From Clitoria ternatea (Eukaryota; Streptophyta; Magnoliopsida; Fabales; Fabaceae), in contig CM075669.1 in assembly GCA_037962975.1 (NCBI GenBank), positions 113,910,501-113,974,500 of the forward strand: DNA of 64,000 nt, read 5' to 3'. The notes beneath the pieces are model-generated. The model made no database searches. It had not been told where the DNA came from and worked only from the letters and a program-made list of their open reading frames with translations. Positions 1 through 11,598 of the stretch are shown here, piece after piece (the first letter of the stretch is position 1; the number at the start of each line of letters is the position of its first letter). Position numbers and translations under genes: made by a program.

Positions 1-1332
1 AAATCTATCTAAAAAGTTGAGTTGCAATCTAGAATAGGTAAGATACTTGAGATAAACACAGATAAACAAATAATGTTGGAAATTGGATCCCTAATCTAGA
101 ATAACAATGAGGAACTCAAGACATGCATATTTAATCATCAAGTTTCATATCATTGCAGCTTACAATCATTATAACCGATCCCTCGTGATATAAATTCTAA
201 GAATTCACCGTAAAGTCCGATCCCTCGTGAGCTTTCTCAGTAAAAACTTGCATTAAGACCTGGCCTTATGGCAATAATGGTTAACAACCCCTATAGAATT
301 GAGATACCAAGGGTATTCCAACTTTTACATTCATCAAAACAAGTTTCAATACGGCATGAATAATCATTCTCCCGTTTGACATTCATACTAATAAAACAAG
401 TTTCAATACACATGAAAATCATTCTCCCGTTTGACGTTCATATTAATAAAAGGTTGAAATACTAACATGGACTTGAATCATAAACATGCAGAGGTCGAAT
501 TCACAACATTATACTCAATAGACTAGTTCACCAACTCCAACATAAACAAATTAGTTACACATGGTGAAAGTAAAGACAACACTTACAGAGTTTGACATTA
601 TGAAGACGATGGCAACTTCACGATACAACGATCACAATACACCAAAACACACTCAAGTATCTAGAAAACTATTCTAGAACTACAACTTACAAAAGAAGTA
701 CTCAAAGTCGAGCACAAAGAGAGAAAAGAAGAGAAGTGAATGAGAATGGGATATCTTGAATGCTGTTGGATGGCCCTATTTATAGGACTGAGCAAGGGTG
801 CTGACGCTACGCGTCAGTGTAACGCTACGCGTCAGTGTAACGCTACGCGTCAGGCCCCTGACTCAACTTCCATTAAACAGCTGATAATGGCTACTTCAAA
901 TTATTAAATTTGATCATGCTTGGCCACTTGGACGTGTTTCCATTGTATTTTGGCCATTTGTGCTTAGTGGGGTGGCCCTTGGTACTGAGTGGAGTACCCA
1001 TTATTGGGTCCAAGTGGAGTGGTGGGCCAAGTTGGAGTTGGAGTCCACGCAGCACTGACACTACGCGTGGCTGTGACGCGTAGCGTCAGCATCAAAATTC
1101 AGAGTCCACGCTACGCGTGGGATTGATGCTACGCGTCAGATCCTCCAGTATAATTTTCTCTTGAATTCTTTACTTTTTCACTGCAAAACTAGAGAAAATT
1201 GATCAAGGGCAGATTATTTCCAACAACATCCATTTATTGAATTAAAACCTAATTTTCTAACAAATTAACCAAATTTTTATTATTTTTATAAAATTTTTAT
1301 TAAAAGATTTATTGTAAATTTGAGGACTAACA
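1..1332 (-). repeat. 3' LTR of the left Athila-like copy (partial)
   Basis: On the minus strand the LTR starts TGTTAGTCCTC at 1332, directly after a polypurine tract (1333-1346, AAGTTGGGGGTATT on that strand). It continues beyond base 1. From 113 upward it is the reverse complement of the right-copy LTR (11599-12788). It holds a TATA box (777-784) and two clusters of the short motif TGACGCGTAGCGTCA or variants (about 796-855 and 1043-1135). Confidence 0.85.
777..784 (-). promoter_or_regulatory. TATA box of the left Athila-like LTR
   Basis: The minus strand reads CCTATAAATAGG, a textbook plant TATA box. The same box is conserved in the right LTR at 12116-12123. Immediately upstream (796-855) lie three tandem copies of an 18 bp unit containing CGCTACGCGTCA; the right LTR has two. 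Confidence 0.8.
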
Positions 1333-1346
1333 AATACCCCCAACTT

Positions 1347-2563
1347 GAGACATTGCTCGTCCTCGAGCAAGAGAGAAAAATAAAAATAAAAATTTGAAAT
1401 CAAATTTTTGAGTTAGTCCGAGAATTTACCACAAAAAGTATTTACACAATTTACCATTTTGAAATAATCAATTATAGACATCTAATATAACAAAGGTTTA
1501 ATGATAAAATTCTTTACAATATTTTATTAACATACCAAGCATAATTTCAGGCTTACCTCTCCAAGTGTTTATCTCAATGCAATTGGTAACCTATTTCACT
1601 CAATCAATCATAAAATCAAATGAATTTAATTTTGATTTTCATCCAATCAATGGTTGGTTATACAGAGTTAATTCAGAAATCACAAGGTCTTTTCACGGGT
1701 TGTAATGAGGCTTGGCTTACAAGAATCAATGGTTTTTTCTTGGAATTCAAAAACCTGAAATCATAAAAGAGCATTTTATAATTCTTAGGCTTTCTCTTGG
1801 CCCAAACTTCTCATTTTCTTTTATTGGTGAAAAATAAATACCCCCAACTTGATTCTTTTCACTATTTTTGACTTTTCTTTTTCATACTTTATTTTCTTTT
1901 GAAAAGAATCAAGTTGCTTATTTTCACTTCACATTTTTGTAAGAACATTTATTTCGACTGCTCTTTTAATCAATCAAGTATAGGGAATGGTTAAAACAAA
2001 TTTAGGTTTCAAGGGTACCAAAGAATTTATTTTAGACTCAAATTGGCTTTCAAAGGATAAAATAATTTTTACCAAGGTAAGCTGTTTGGCTCAAGGTTTC
2101 TTTTCACCAATAAATATGCCTTGATTATTTTCCTGAATTCTCTGTACAACAACACAAATCAAAGATTAAAGCAAAATCAATTCGAATGAAGTTATATCGA
2201 TTAAACCCTCAAGTGTTTAACAAGATCTCTCAACTCACCGGGTTTTTTTGAAATTTCTTGATAGTTAATAAACTTATTGTAATTAAATTTATCAAAATTC
2301 CTAAGTTATAAAAGAATTAATAATTGATTTTACAAAATTGGTTTTATTGTGTAAAAATGTTAAGTGAATAAATTGACTTTCTAACAAAAATTTGATTATT
2401 TATTGAAAGAAAAATTTCTTATTTTTTATTTTTCATGCAAAAACATAATTACGTAAGATTAAACACACCACATAATAAAAGAAAAAAATATCTAAAATAA
2501 TATCAATGTAAACATGAAACTAACAATAAAAATGTATGTAAAAAGGTACAAAAGATAACACCA
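1347..2563 (-). other. Non-coding 3' region of the left Athila-like copy
   Basis: About 1.2 kb of AT-rich sequence between the downstream ORF and the polypurine tract. It has no credible coding content. It mirrors 10362-11584 of the right copy closely, so it is element sequence and not host DNA. Confidence 0.7.
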
Positions 2564-3773
2564 TCAATCCTCCATCTGGTCATCATCCTCCTCCTCCTCA
2601 TCAGCATCACCATCAATATCAGCCTGTGCTCCAGAAGGTCCACCAGTCTCAGGGTAGGTAGGTAAATCACTGGGCCAAGCTACATGTGCTGCAAACTCAT
2701 CCGAGGTGACATATGGTGCTCCCTCTCCCTGTAACCTGTACTGATAAAATTCATCATGAAGATGAATATATGCTCTATGAGTAGCAGCCATCATCTGCAT
2801 CATATGCTGATGCTCAAGTGAAATCTGGGCAAATCCCTGTGTGACAGCATCAGTAGATGAAGGCTGAACTGGTGGTCTCCTCCTCCTAGGTCTGGGCTGA
2901 GCCTCCTACTCTAGAGGTGGAAGCTCGCACTGCTGAACAAAATAGTCTCTGTTCACTAGAACTTTAGGGACTCTCCCTGAAGAACTAGTGAACTTTGGTG
3001 AAGGTACAATGACTCCCTGCCTCCTCAGTAAGGCAGATATGATGAGAGGAAATGGAATAGGGCGGTTCACTTTATACCCAAGGGCATAAAAGTGAATCTG
3101 CTCAGATATAAGCTCGTATGAAGCATGAGGTGGGACCATACCTGGGCTAGAGGGGTCAGCTGGGTCTTCAGGAGGTTAGATGGACTCCTTCCAACCTTAC
3201 TTAGGTTGAAAAAGATTTCATCTTTGCTCAAGAAATAAGCAACCTCCTTGAGGGAGTATCCTAACTCTCCTTCAATAGCAACCTTGTTTCTGTTTTCCTT
3301 CCAGAAACAAGTATCATCTTCGAGAGTAGGCTCCCAAGGATTACCCAATAGGGTACTGATAGTGTCCCGGTCATATGTAATATGCCGGCCCCTTACCCAA
3401 CTCGTCCGCTGCTGTCCTATGCTCGGTGCATCCTGGCGATTCCTGAAAGCGTTCGCATAAAACTCCATCACTAAGATGGGATCCCCCTTAGTCGGTAGAG
3501 AAAACAGGGGTCCCCATCTCCTTCTCTGAACTTCATCCTGCAGCTCAGGATAGTCTCCAGCACTAAGATCCAATACTCTCTCCCACATCAGCTTTTGGCC
3601 CTTAATCTGATGAAAACGGGCCCATTTCGCATCAGTACGAAATCACATAGGATCCTCGGTCCTAACACCTCCTGTCCCTGAAGATCAGGATCCTCAGAAG
3701 TAGTATCGGTGTCAGTGGCTCTTCTTTGTCTTTTAGAAGGACCAGTGACAGGGATGGATTTCTTCGGAGCCAT
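2564..3773 (-). pseudogene. Putative plant transposon protein (downstream ORF), broken copy
   Basis: Minus-strand ORF starting at 3773 with MAPKKS and ending in an acidic tail rich in E and D. The middle carries the block WVRGRHITYD, which by recall resembles the 'putative plant transposon protein' family found downstream of gag or pol in plant gypsy elements; its function is unknown. The copy is dead. One G is lost near 3650 compared with the right copy, shifting the frame. About 92 bp are deleted near 3115, where the right copy has 9718-9810. A CAG glutamine codon has become TAG near 2908. The start codon directly follows a splice-acceptor-like tract, so it was probably read from a spliced mRNA. 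The two copies complement each other in showing where the breaks are. Confidence 0.75.
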
Positions 3774-4534
3774 CTGTAAAAAGTAAAAAATTTTAAAATT
3801 AAACACACATTGAATTAAAAAGTAAATCATACTTTAACAATCATATACAATCAACCAAATATTTACACAAAATTTAAAACACAAATATTTTTAGTTTTTC
3901 TAAGGATAAAAATTTACACAAAATAGACATGTAAACAACATATTTTTGTATTTTTGTGATTTATAGAGAAAATTAATATGCATATTTTTGGATTTTTAAC
4001 AAATAAACAAAAATTCACACAAAATAATATGCATCAACAAAATTTTTTATTTTTAATTTTTATCAATGCAAGAAAGTATAACAAATACTAAATAAGATAA
4101 TTTATTAATTTAAAAGAAAATAACAAACAAACTTTAAAATAGGCATACTGGACTGATTTATTAAAAACAACAAATAAATATATACATAAAACAGTAAACA
4201 TCACTCAAAATTTAACAAAATTAGAAACAGAGGCTGACGCTACGCGTGGGTGGGATGCTACGCGTCAGCCTGTTCTGCCCACGCTACACGTCAATGGGAT
4301 GCTACGCGTGGGCTTGTAGTCCATCCTCACGCTACACGTCAGTGGGACGCTACACGTGAGTTGCGTAGAACAGAAACAAAAACAGGGGTTGCACAACAGC
4401 AACCCCTTTCCAAACCACATTCAATTCAATCAGCAAGCAATTTCCAATGGTCATCTAATTCTAACCCTAACCACATGCAATTCTAAGATTTGAAAATTAA
4501 AATCAAACTAAAGAGAAAGGATTAGAAAACTTAC
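3774..4534 (-). other. Probable leader intron ahead of the downstream ORF (left copy)
   Basis: On the minus strand a GTAAGT donor begins at 4534, and a pyrimidine-rich TTTTTACAG acceptor abuts the ATG at 3773. The 761 bp between are AT-rich and non-coding except for a cluster of the TGACGCGTAGCGTCA-type motif at about 4226-4365. The right copy conserves donor and acceptor (8294-9059). Confidence 0.6.
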
Positions 4535-4984
4535 TTGTGATCCCTTGAGCAAATATGAGAAGGTTTGGAAGTGTTGAGAGAAAAAGAGGGTTTTGAAATT
4601 TTAGGGTTTTGAAAACTAAAGTGAGGCAGAGAGGAGGTTTTAGGTTTTAAAACCTAAGATGGGCCTCTCTGGTTCAGTTTTAGAAACTGAATGTGGGCTC
4701 TGACGCTACGCGTGGTTGGGACGCTACGCGTCAGGTTAAAAATTCAGAGTCCACGCTACGCATCACAGTGGCGCTACGCGTGGGCTTCTGTCTTTGATTA
4801 TTCAAAATTTTGATTTTTAAAAACCTTTTCTTTTGAGTTTTAAACCCCTTTTCTTTTAAAAACATAATTCTAAAATTTTTTTTTGTTTTTTTTATGTTAA
4901 AAATAATTGAAAATAACAAGAAAAGAATGGGTTGCCTCCTATTGAGCGCTAGATTTAATGTCTCCAGCCAGACATTACCTCTGA
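4535..4984 (-). other. Non-coding leader between protease and the downstream ORF (left copy)
   Basis: Between the protease stop and the intron donor there is no coding sequence. It contains TGACGCGTAGCGTCA-type motifs at about 4700-4790. On the minus strand it also has an AAACCCTAAA telo-box-like stretch near 4605, where plant leaders and core promoters often have one. It could act as an internal promoter and leader for the downstream ORF; that is inference. Confidence 0.45.
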
Positions 4985-7112
4985 TTAATCAGGTGGTCTC
5001 CCAATATTCGTTGAGGAATCACCTGTCTTTTTCTTCCTCCTTCTTCTTCTCCGATGCTTGATTACCGGTCTTTCATCATTTAAGGCATCGGTTAATTTAA
5101 AACAATTTAATTGATTGGGAAGAGATATACCTGGTTTGGTTGAAGGGTAAACTTTATCATTCGTCCTAAGATGTTCATGAGCACTGAAGTTTACCTCTTC
5201 TTCATAAACTTTGACTGCAACCATACTTTGATCAACATCTACTCTTATCTTTGCAGTCTTCATGAAAGGTCTTCCTAGGATCAATGAGATCTTAGTATCC
5301 TCCTTCATATCCAGTACCACAAAGTCAAACCTGAAGTGGTACTTATCAACCTTTACCAATACATCTTCCACAATCCCAAAAGGCTTCTTGACAGAGCTAT
5401 CCGCATACTGTAAGTTTGTCTTCGCTTCTTTTAGCTCAAATTCACCAATGCGCTTTATTAAATCTAGGGGCATCAGATTGATGTTTGCCTCTAAATCTAA
5501 CAGAGCATTCCTGATGTTGATATTTCTAATGGTTACAAGAATGGTGAAACTCCCTGGATCTTTACATTTTTCCGGAGTTATGATGGTAGTACAGTTTGTT
5601 TCTTGCTCTTCTTTTACTGGTTCTTGCATATTTTTTTCTTTTTCATTTTTTTCTATTTTTTTACTTTCTTTTTCTTCTTCTTCTTTCTTTTTCTCATTCT
5701 TTTCTTTACAATCAATTTTCATAACTTTACAATTTTCAGAAGAAACAACATTACATTGTTCCCTTGGGTTTTGAGTGTTTGCAGTAAACCCAAAACTTTT
5801 TAATTCGGCTATTTCTTTTGCAAGCTGACCCATTTGTATATCCGATGCTTTCCGGGCAGCTTCATTTGTCTCCACAAACTGTAATAGCTGTTGAATAGAT
5901 TCCTCTATCCTTGCCAATCTTGCATTGTCAGTTTGTTGTTGCTTAAATTGATTGTTAGGAGGTCGGTTGGAAGGTCCAACATCTTGTCTCCAACCAATAT
6001 TCTGATTTTGCCAACCTTGCAGGTAATTGTTAGGAAAAGATTTCCATGATTGAAAGGAAAATTACCTAAGGTGCTCTTTGATGGTTCATAAAATTGGCTT
6101 GCTCTTGCTCATTTCCATAGTAACCACATGGTTGTTCTCCCATGCAGTGCATACATTGTTTAAGTTGAGCAGGGGGTGGTGATGTTACTTGAGCAATTTG
6201 GAGTTTCTCCAATTGCTTGCTCATAACTTCAATTTGTTGGGTCAACAATTTTTGCTGAGATAATACTGCATCATTCACTCCCAATTCGAGTATTCCTGGC
6301 TTCCTCTGTACATTACCTCTTTCATGTTTTGCTTGGCGGTCACTGATAGACATTGATTCCAATATTTCAATTGCTTCCTCTACAGTTTTGTTCATTAAAG
6401 AACCACCTGCACAAGCATCTAACATCATCTTGAACTGAGGTAATAAACCATGGTAAACGATCCTTACCTTTTCGGCATCATCCAGGTTATGGTTTGGACA
6501 TTTTCTAAAGAGTGCCTTGAATCGTTCCCATGTTTCCCCTAATGATTCATCATTATTTTGAGAAAAAGAATGTATGGCTGTCATGGCTTCAAAATATTTT
6601 TAAACAGAATAAAATCTTTCCAAAAACTTTCTTTCAACATCAGACCAGTTTGCAAAACTACCCGGTGGGCAAGATTTAAACCATTCTTTAGCTTTACCAA
6701 TCAATGAAAAAGGAAATAACCTCATATAAACAGATTCTTCTTGATTGGGTTCAAAACCAATTGTGCTACATAACTCATAAAAAACAGTTAAATGTTCATA
6801 TGGTTCTTCATGATTTAAGCCAGCAAATTGATTATTTTGAATAATATTTAAAGTAGCAGGTTTAATCTCTACTGGTACAACAGGTCCTTGAAACATTCCT
6901 GAAACTCGGGGTGGACCATTAATAGCAGAAAACTGTCCCAATGTTCTCCTTTCAGCAGCCATATTTGAATTTTCAAAAATTTTAGAAGTAGAAGAAGATT
7001 TAGTTTGTGTTTTAGATTTCAAAGACTTGATTTTCTTTACAAACCTTTCTATCTCAGGATCAAAATAAATTTTACCTGCAGTAGATCGGGTTTGCATACA
7101 CAAACTAAACAA
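4985..7112 (-). pseudogene. gag-PR: gag-protease of the left Athila-like copy, broken
   Basis: Minus strand, start at 7112 (MFSLCMQTRS). The first 170 codons carry the Athila-type gag signature RRTLGQ followed by a retrotransposon gag core (RLFPFSLIGKAKEWF, then ERFYSV). An in-frame TAA at 6600-6602 interrupts it, and the same frame resumes to a stop at 6066. A frameshift follows, and the remainder (about 6060-4985) holds a coiled-coil-like stretch (ARIEESIQQLLQFVE), a lysine/glutamate-rich linker and the retroviral-type aspartic protease ending GRPPD. The protease active-site motif, DLGA in the right copy, reads DLEA here (near 5490), so the catalytic glycine is lost. Gag packages RNA and protease matures it; this copy can do neither intact. 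Pol domains are absent downstream. Confidence 0.8.
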
Positions 7113-7221
7113 AGAAAGTTAGTGTAACAATAAGTAAAAGTAAAAAAAAATAAATTAACTAAGGTAAAAAAAATATTTACCACGGTAATTAAAAATTTAC
7201 TATTTTACTGAAACAATTCAA

Positions 7222-7239
7222 TCCCCGGCGACGGCGCCA
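7222..7239 (-). other. Primer binding site, tRNA-Asp type
   Basis: The minus strand reads TGGCGCCGTCGCCGGGGA from 7239. This matches the known plant tRNA-Asp-type primer site used by Athila-lineage elements. It fixes the orientation and marks where the 5' LTR should end, at about 7240. Confidence 0.85.
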
Positions 7240-7274
7240 GAAAACTTGTTAACCCGGCGATAGTGTCTGAACCC
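7240..7274. other. Junction between the two opposed Athila-like copies
   Basis: Thirty-odd bases separate the left primer site from the start of right-arm homology. The left copy has lost its 5' LTR here and the right copy has lost its 5' LTR, primer site and gag. No TG..CA boundary or TSD is visible, so this is a rearrangement breakpoint and not an insertion edge. Confidence 0.6.
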
Positions 7275-7842
7275 GGGGAGTTTCACCATTCCTGTATCCA
7301 TTGGAAATATCAACATCAGGAATGCTCTGTTAGATTTAGGGGCAAACATCAATCTGATGCCCCTAGATTTAATAAAGCGCATTGGTGAATTTGAGCTAAA
7401 AGAAGCGAAGACAAACTTACAGTTTGCGGATCGCTCTGTCAAGAACCCTTTTGGGATTGTGGAAGATGTATTGGTAAAGGTTGATAAGTACCACTTCAGG
7501 GTTGACTTTGTGGTACTGGATATGAAGGAGGATATTGAGATCCCGCTGATCCTAGGAAGACCTTTCACGAAGACTGCAAAGATAAGAGTAGATGTTGATC
7601 AAAGTATGGTTGCAGTCAAAGTTTATAAAGAAGAGGTAAACTTCAGTGCTCATGAACATCTTAGGACGAATGATAAAGTTTACCCTTCAACCAAACTAGG
7701 TATATCTCTTCCCAATCAATTAAATTATTTTAAATTAACCGATGCCTTGAATGATGAAAGACAGGTAATCAAGCATCAGAGAAGAAGGAGGAAGAAAAAG
7801 ACAGGTGATTCCTCAACGAATATTGGGAGACCACCTGATTAA
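7274..7842 (+). pseudogene. Protease C-terminal part, right Athila-like copy
   Basis: The reading frame enters near 7280 (FTIPVSIGN-like context) and contains the intact aspartic-protease motif DLGANINLMP near 7340. It continues through GRPFTKTAKI and ends GRPPD at 7842. The gag part and N-terminus are missing because of the junction, so it is a fragment even though the retained part has no stop. Close to the left copy, but the left lacks the catalytic glycine. Confidence 0.75.
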
Positions 7843-8293
7843 TCAGAGGTAATGTTTGGCTAGAGACATTAAATCTAGCGCTCAATAGGAGGCAACCCAT
7901 TCTTTTCTTGTTATTTTCAATTATTTTTAACATAAAAAAAACAAAAAAAAATTTTTAGAATTATGTTTTTAAAAGAAAAGGGGTTTAAAACTCAAAAGAA
8001 AAGGTTTTTGAAAATCAAAATTTTGAAAAATCAAAGACAGAAGCCCACGCGTAGCGCCACTGTGACGCGTAGCGTGGACTCTGAATTTTCAACCTGACGC
8101 GTAGCGTCCCAACCACGCGTAGCGTCAGAGCCCACGTTCAGTTTCTAAAACTGAACCAGAGAGGCCCATCTTAGGTTTTAAAACCTAAAACCTCCTCTCT
8201 GCCTCACTTAAGTTTTCAAAACCCTAAAATTTCGAAACCCTATTTTTCTCTCAACACTTCCAAACCTTCTCATATTTGCTCAAGGGATCACAA
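7843..8293 (+). other. Leader region before the intron, right copy
   Basis: Non-coding. It carries a cluster of TGACGCGTAGCGTCA-type motifs at about 8043-8135, then AAACCCTAAAATTT and a CT-rich stretch near 8220-8270 that looks like a plant 5' leader, then the intron donor. It mirrors 4535-4984. Confidence 0.45.
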
Positions 8294-9059
8294 GTAAGTT
8301 TTCTAATCGTTTCTCTTTAGTTTGATTTTAATTTACAAATCTTAGAATTGCATGTGGTTAGGGTTAGAATTAGATGACCATTGGAAATTGCTTGCTGATT
8401 GAATTGAATGTGGTTTGGAAAGGGGTTGCTGCTGTGCAACCCCATTTTTGTTTCTGTTCTGCGCAACTCACGCGTAGCGTCCCACTGACGCGTAGCGTGA
8501 GGATGGACTGCAAGCCCACGCGTAGCGTCCCATTGACGCGTAGCGTGGGCAGAACACGTTGACGCGTAGCATCCCACCCACGCGCGTCAGCCTCTGTTTT
8601 TAATTTTGTTAAATTTTGAGTGATGTTTACTGTTTTATGTATATATTTATTTTTTATTTTTAATAAATCAGTCCAGTATGCCTATTTTAATGTTTGTTTG
8701 TTGTTTTCTTTTAAATTAATAAATTATCTTATTTAGTATTTGTTATACTTTCTTGCATTGATAAAAATTAAAAAATTTTGTTGATGCATATTATTTTGTG
8801 TGAATTTTTGTTTATTTGTTAAAAATCCAAAAATATGCATATTAATTTTCTTTATAAATCACAAAAATACAAAAATATGTTGTTTTGAATTTTGTGAATT
8901 ACATGTCTATTTTATGTAAATTTTTATCCTTAGAAAAACCAAAAATATTTGTGTTTTAAATTTTGTGTAAATATTTGGTTGATTGTATATGATTGTTAAA
9001 GTATGATTTACTTTTTAATTCAATGTGTGTTTAATTTTAAAATTTTTTACTTTTTACAG
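8294..9059 (+). other. Probable leader intron ahead of the downstream ORF (right copy)
   Basis: Consensus donor GTAAGT at 8294-8299 and acceptor TTTTTACAG ending at 9059, directly before the ATG at 9060. The interior is AT-rich and contains another motif cluster (about 8466-8590). The left copy shows the same structure. Confidence 0.6.
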
Positions 9060-10361
9060 ATGGCTCCGAAGAAATCCATCCCTGCGACTGGTCCTTCTAA
9101 AAGACAAAGAAGGGCCACTGACACCGATACTACTTCTGAGGATCCTGATCTTCAGGGACAGGAGGTGTTAGGACCGAGGGATCCTACGAGATTTCGCACT
9201 GATGCGAAATGGGCCCGCTTTCATCAAATTAAGGGCCAAAAGCTGATGTGGGAGAGAGTATTGGATCTTAGTGCTGGAGACTATCCTGAGCTGCAGGATG
9301 AAGTTCAGAGGAGGAGATAGGGACCCCTGGTTTCTCTACCGACTGAGGGGGATCCCATCTTAGTGATGGAGTTTTATGCGAATGCCTTCAGGACTCGCCA
9401 GGATGCACCGAGCATAGGATAGCAGCGGACGAGTTGGGTGAGGGGCCGGCATATTACATATGACTGAGACACTATCAGTACCCTATTGGGTAATCCTTGG
9501 GAGCCTACTCCTGAAGATGATACTTGTTTTTGGAAGGAAAATAGAAACAAGGTTGCTACTGAGGGAGAGTTAGGATACTCCCTCAAGGAGGTTGCTTATT
9601 TCTTGAGCAAAGATGAAATCTTTTTCAACCTAAGTAAGGTTGGAAGGAGTCCATCTAACCACCTGAAGACCCAGCTGACCCCTCTAGCCCAGGCGTGGTC
9701 CCACCTCATGCTTCATAACATCACTCCTGTCACCCACCTCTCATCTCTTCCAGTTGAACGTTGTTGCCTTCTCTTTTCTATTCTTCAGGGCCATACCATC
9801 GACATCGCCGAGCTTATATCTGAGCAGATTCACTTGTATGCCCTTGGGTATAAAGTGAACCGCCCCATTCCATTTCCTCTCATCATATCTGCCTTACTGA
9901 GGAGGCAGGGAGTCATTGTACCTTCACCAGAGTTCACTAGTTCTTCAGGGAGAGTGCCTGAAGTTCTAGTAAACAGAGACTATTTTGTTCAGCAGTGCGA
10001 GCTTCCATCTCTGGAGCAGGAGGCTCAGCCCAGACCTAGGAGGAGGAGACCACCAGTTCAGCCTTCATCTACTGATGCTGTCACACAGGGATTTGCCCGG
10101 ATTTCACTTGAGCATCAACATATGATGCAGATGATGGCTGCTACTCATAGAGCATATATTCATCTTCATGATGAATTTTATCAGTACAGGTTACAGGGAG
10201 AGAGAGCACCATATGTCACCCCGGCTGAGTTTGCAGCACATGTAGCTTGGCCCGGTGATTCACCTACCTACCCTGAGACTGGTGGACCTTCTGGAGCACA
10301 GGCTGATATTGATGGTGATACTGATGTGGAGGAGGAGGATGATGACCAGATAGAGGATTGA
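9060..10361 (+). pseudogene. Putative plant transposon protein (downstream ORF), right copy
   Basis: Same protein as 2564-3773, with about 433 codons from MAPKKS to the acidic tail, so this copy has the fuller length. It retains the segment the left copy lost (LPVERCCLLFSILQGHTIDI). It is inactivated by three in-frame stops seen against the left copy: a tryptophan codon turned TAG at 9318-9320, a glutamine codon turned TAG near 9420, and an arginine codon turned TGA near 9464. All fit C-to-T or G-to-A transitions. From 9486 to the end the frame is open. The family has no known catalytic role; the acidic C-terminus and basic N-terminus are the only obvious physical features. Confidence 0.75.
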
Positions 10362-11598
10362 TGGTGTTATCTTTTGCACCTTTTTACATACATTTTTATT
10401 GTTAGTTTCATGTTTACATTGATATTATTTTGGATTATATTATATTTTGTCTTTTATTATGTGGTGTGTTTAATCTTGCGTAATTATGTTTTTGCATGAA
10501 AAATCCAAAGATAAATTTTATCTTTCAATAAATAATCAAATTTTTGTTAGAAAGTCAATTTATTCACTTAACATTTTTACACAATAAAACCAATTTTGTA
10601 AAATCAATTATTAATTCTTTTATAACTTAGGAATTTTGATAAATTTAATTACAATAAGTTTATTAACTATCAAGAAATTTCAAAAAAACCCGGTGAGTTG
10701 AGAGATCTTGTTAAACACTTGAGGGTTTAATCGACATAACTTCATTCGAATTGATTTTGCTTTAATTTTTGATTTGTGTTGTTGTACAGAGAATTCAGGA
10801 AAATAATCAAGGCACATTTATTGGTGAAAAGAAACCTTGCGCCAAACAGCTTACCTTGGTAAAAATTATTTTATCCTTTGAAAGCCAATTTGAGTCTAAA
10901 ATAAATTCTTTGGTACCCTTAAAACCTAAATTTGTTTTAACCATTCCCTATACTTGATTGATTAAAAGAGCAGTCGAAATAAATGTTCTTACAAAAATGT
11001 GAAGTGAAAATAAGCAGCTTGATTCTTTTCAAAAGAAAATAAAGTATGAAAAAGAAAAGTCAAAAATAGTGAAAAGAATCAAGTTGGGGGTATTTATTTT
11101 TCACCAATAAAAGAAAATGAGAAGTTTGGGCCAAGAGAAAGCCTAAGAATTATAAAATACTCTTTTATGATTTCAGGTTTTTGAATTCCAAGAAAAAACC
11201 ATTGATTCTTGTAAGCCAAGCCTCATTACAACCCGTGAAAAGACCTTGTGATTTCTGAATTAACTCTGTATAACCAACCATTGATTAGATGAAAATCAAA
11301 ATTAAATTCATTTGATTTTATGATTGATTGAGTGAAACAGGTTACCAATTGCATTGAGATAAACACTTGGAGAGGTAAGCCTGAAATTATGCTTGGTATG
11401 TTAATAAAATATTGTAAAGAATTTTATCATTAAACCTTTGTTATATTAGATGTCTATAATTGATTATTTCAAAATGGTAAATTGTGTAAATACTTTTTGT
11501 GGTAAATTCTCGGACTAACTCAAAAATTTGATTTCAAATTTTTATTTTTATTTTTCTCTCTTGCTCGAGGACGAGCAATGTCTCAAGTTGGGGGTATT
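10362..11598 (+). other. 3' non-coding region and polypurine tract, right copy
   Basis: AT-rich, non-coding, mirrors 1347-2563. It ends in AAGTTGGGGGTATT (11585-11598), the polypurine tract that primes plus-strand DNA synthesis, immediately before the LTR TG. Confidence 0.7.

Larger units (their letters stand above)
113..5556 (-). repeat. Left arm of a large inverted repeat
   Basis: Nearly the whole arm is the reverse complement of 7274-12788. Identity by eye is in the mid-90s percent, with private indels in each arm (92 bp deletion near 3115; motif copy number 3 versus 2 near 800). Homology starts at GGGAGTTTCACC (minus strand, 5554) and ends at GTCTTGAGT near 113. Confidence 0.85.
1..7240 (-). 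mobile_element. Non-autonomous Athila-like Ty3/gypsy element, left copy (minus strand)
   Basis: Read on the minus strand from 7240 downwards, this copy has a tRNA-Asp-type primer site, gag, protease, a leader with an intron, a downstream ORF, a polypurine tract and an LTR that runs off the window start. Gag and the primer site resemble the Athila lineage by recall. No reverse transcriptase, RNase H or integrase lies between protease (ends 4985) and the downstream ORF, so the element must depend on enzymes from elsewhere. The 5' LTR expected just above 7240 is missing and is replaced by the opposed right copy. Confidence 0.8.

Noticed and set aside
5262..5803. Plus-strand open frames rich in Phe and Ser
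   Set aside because: They are the antisense of the lysine/glutamate-rich gag-protease linker.
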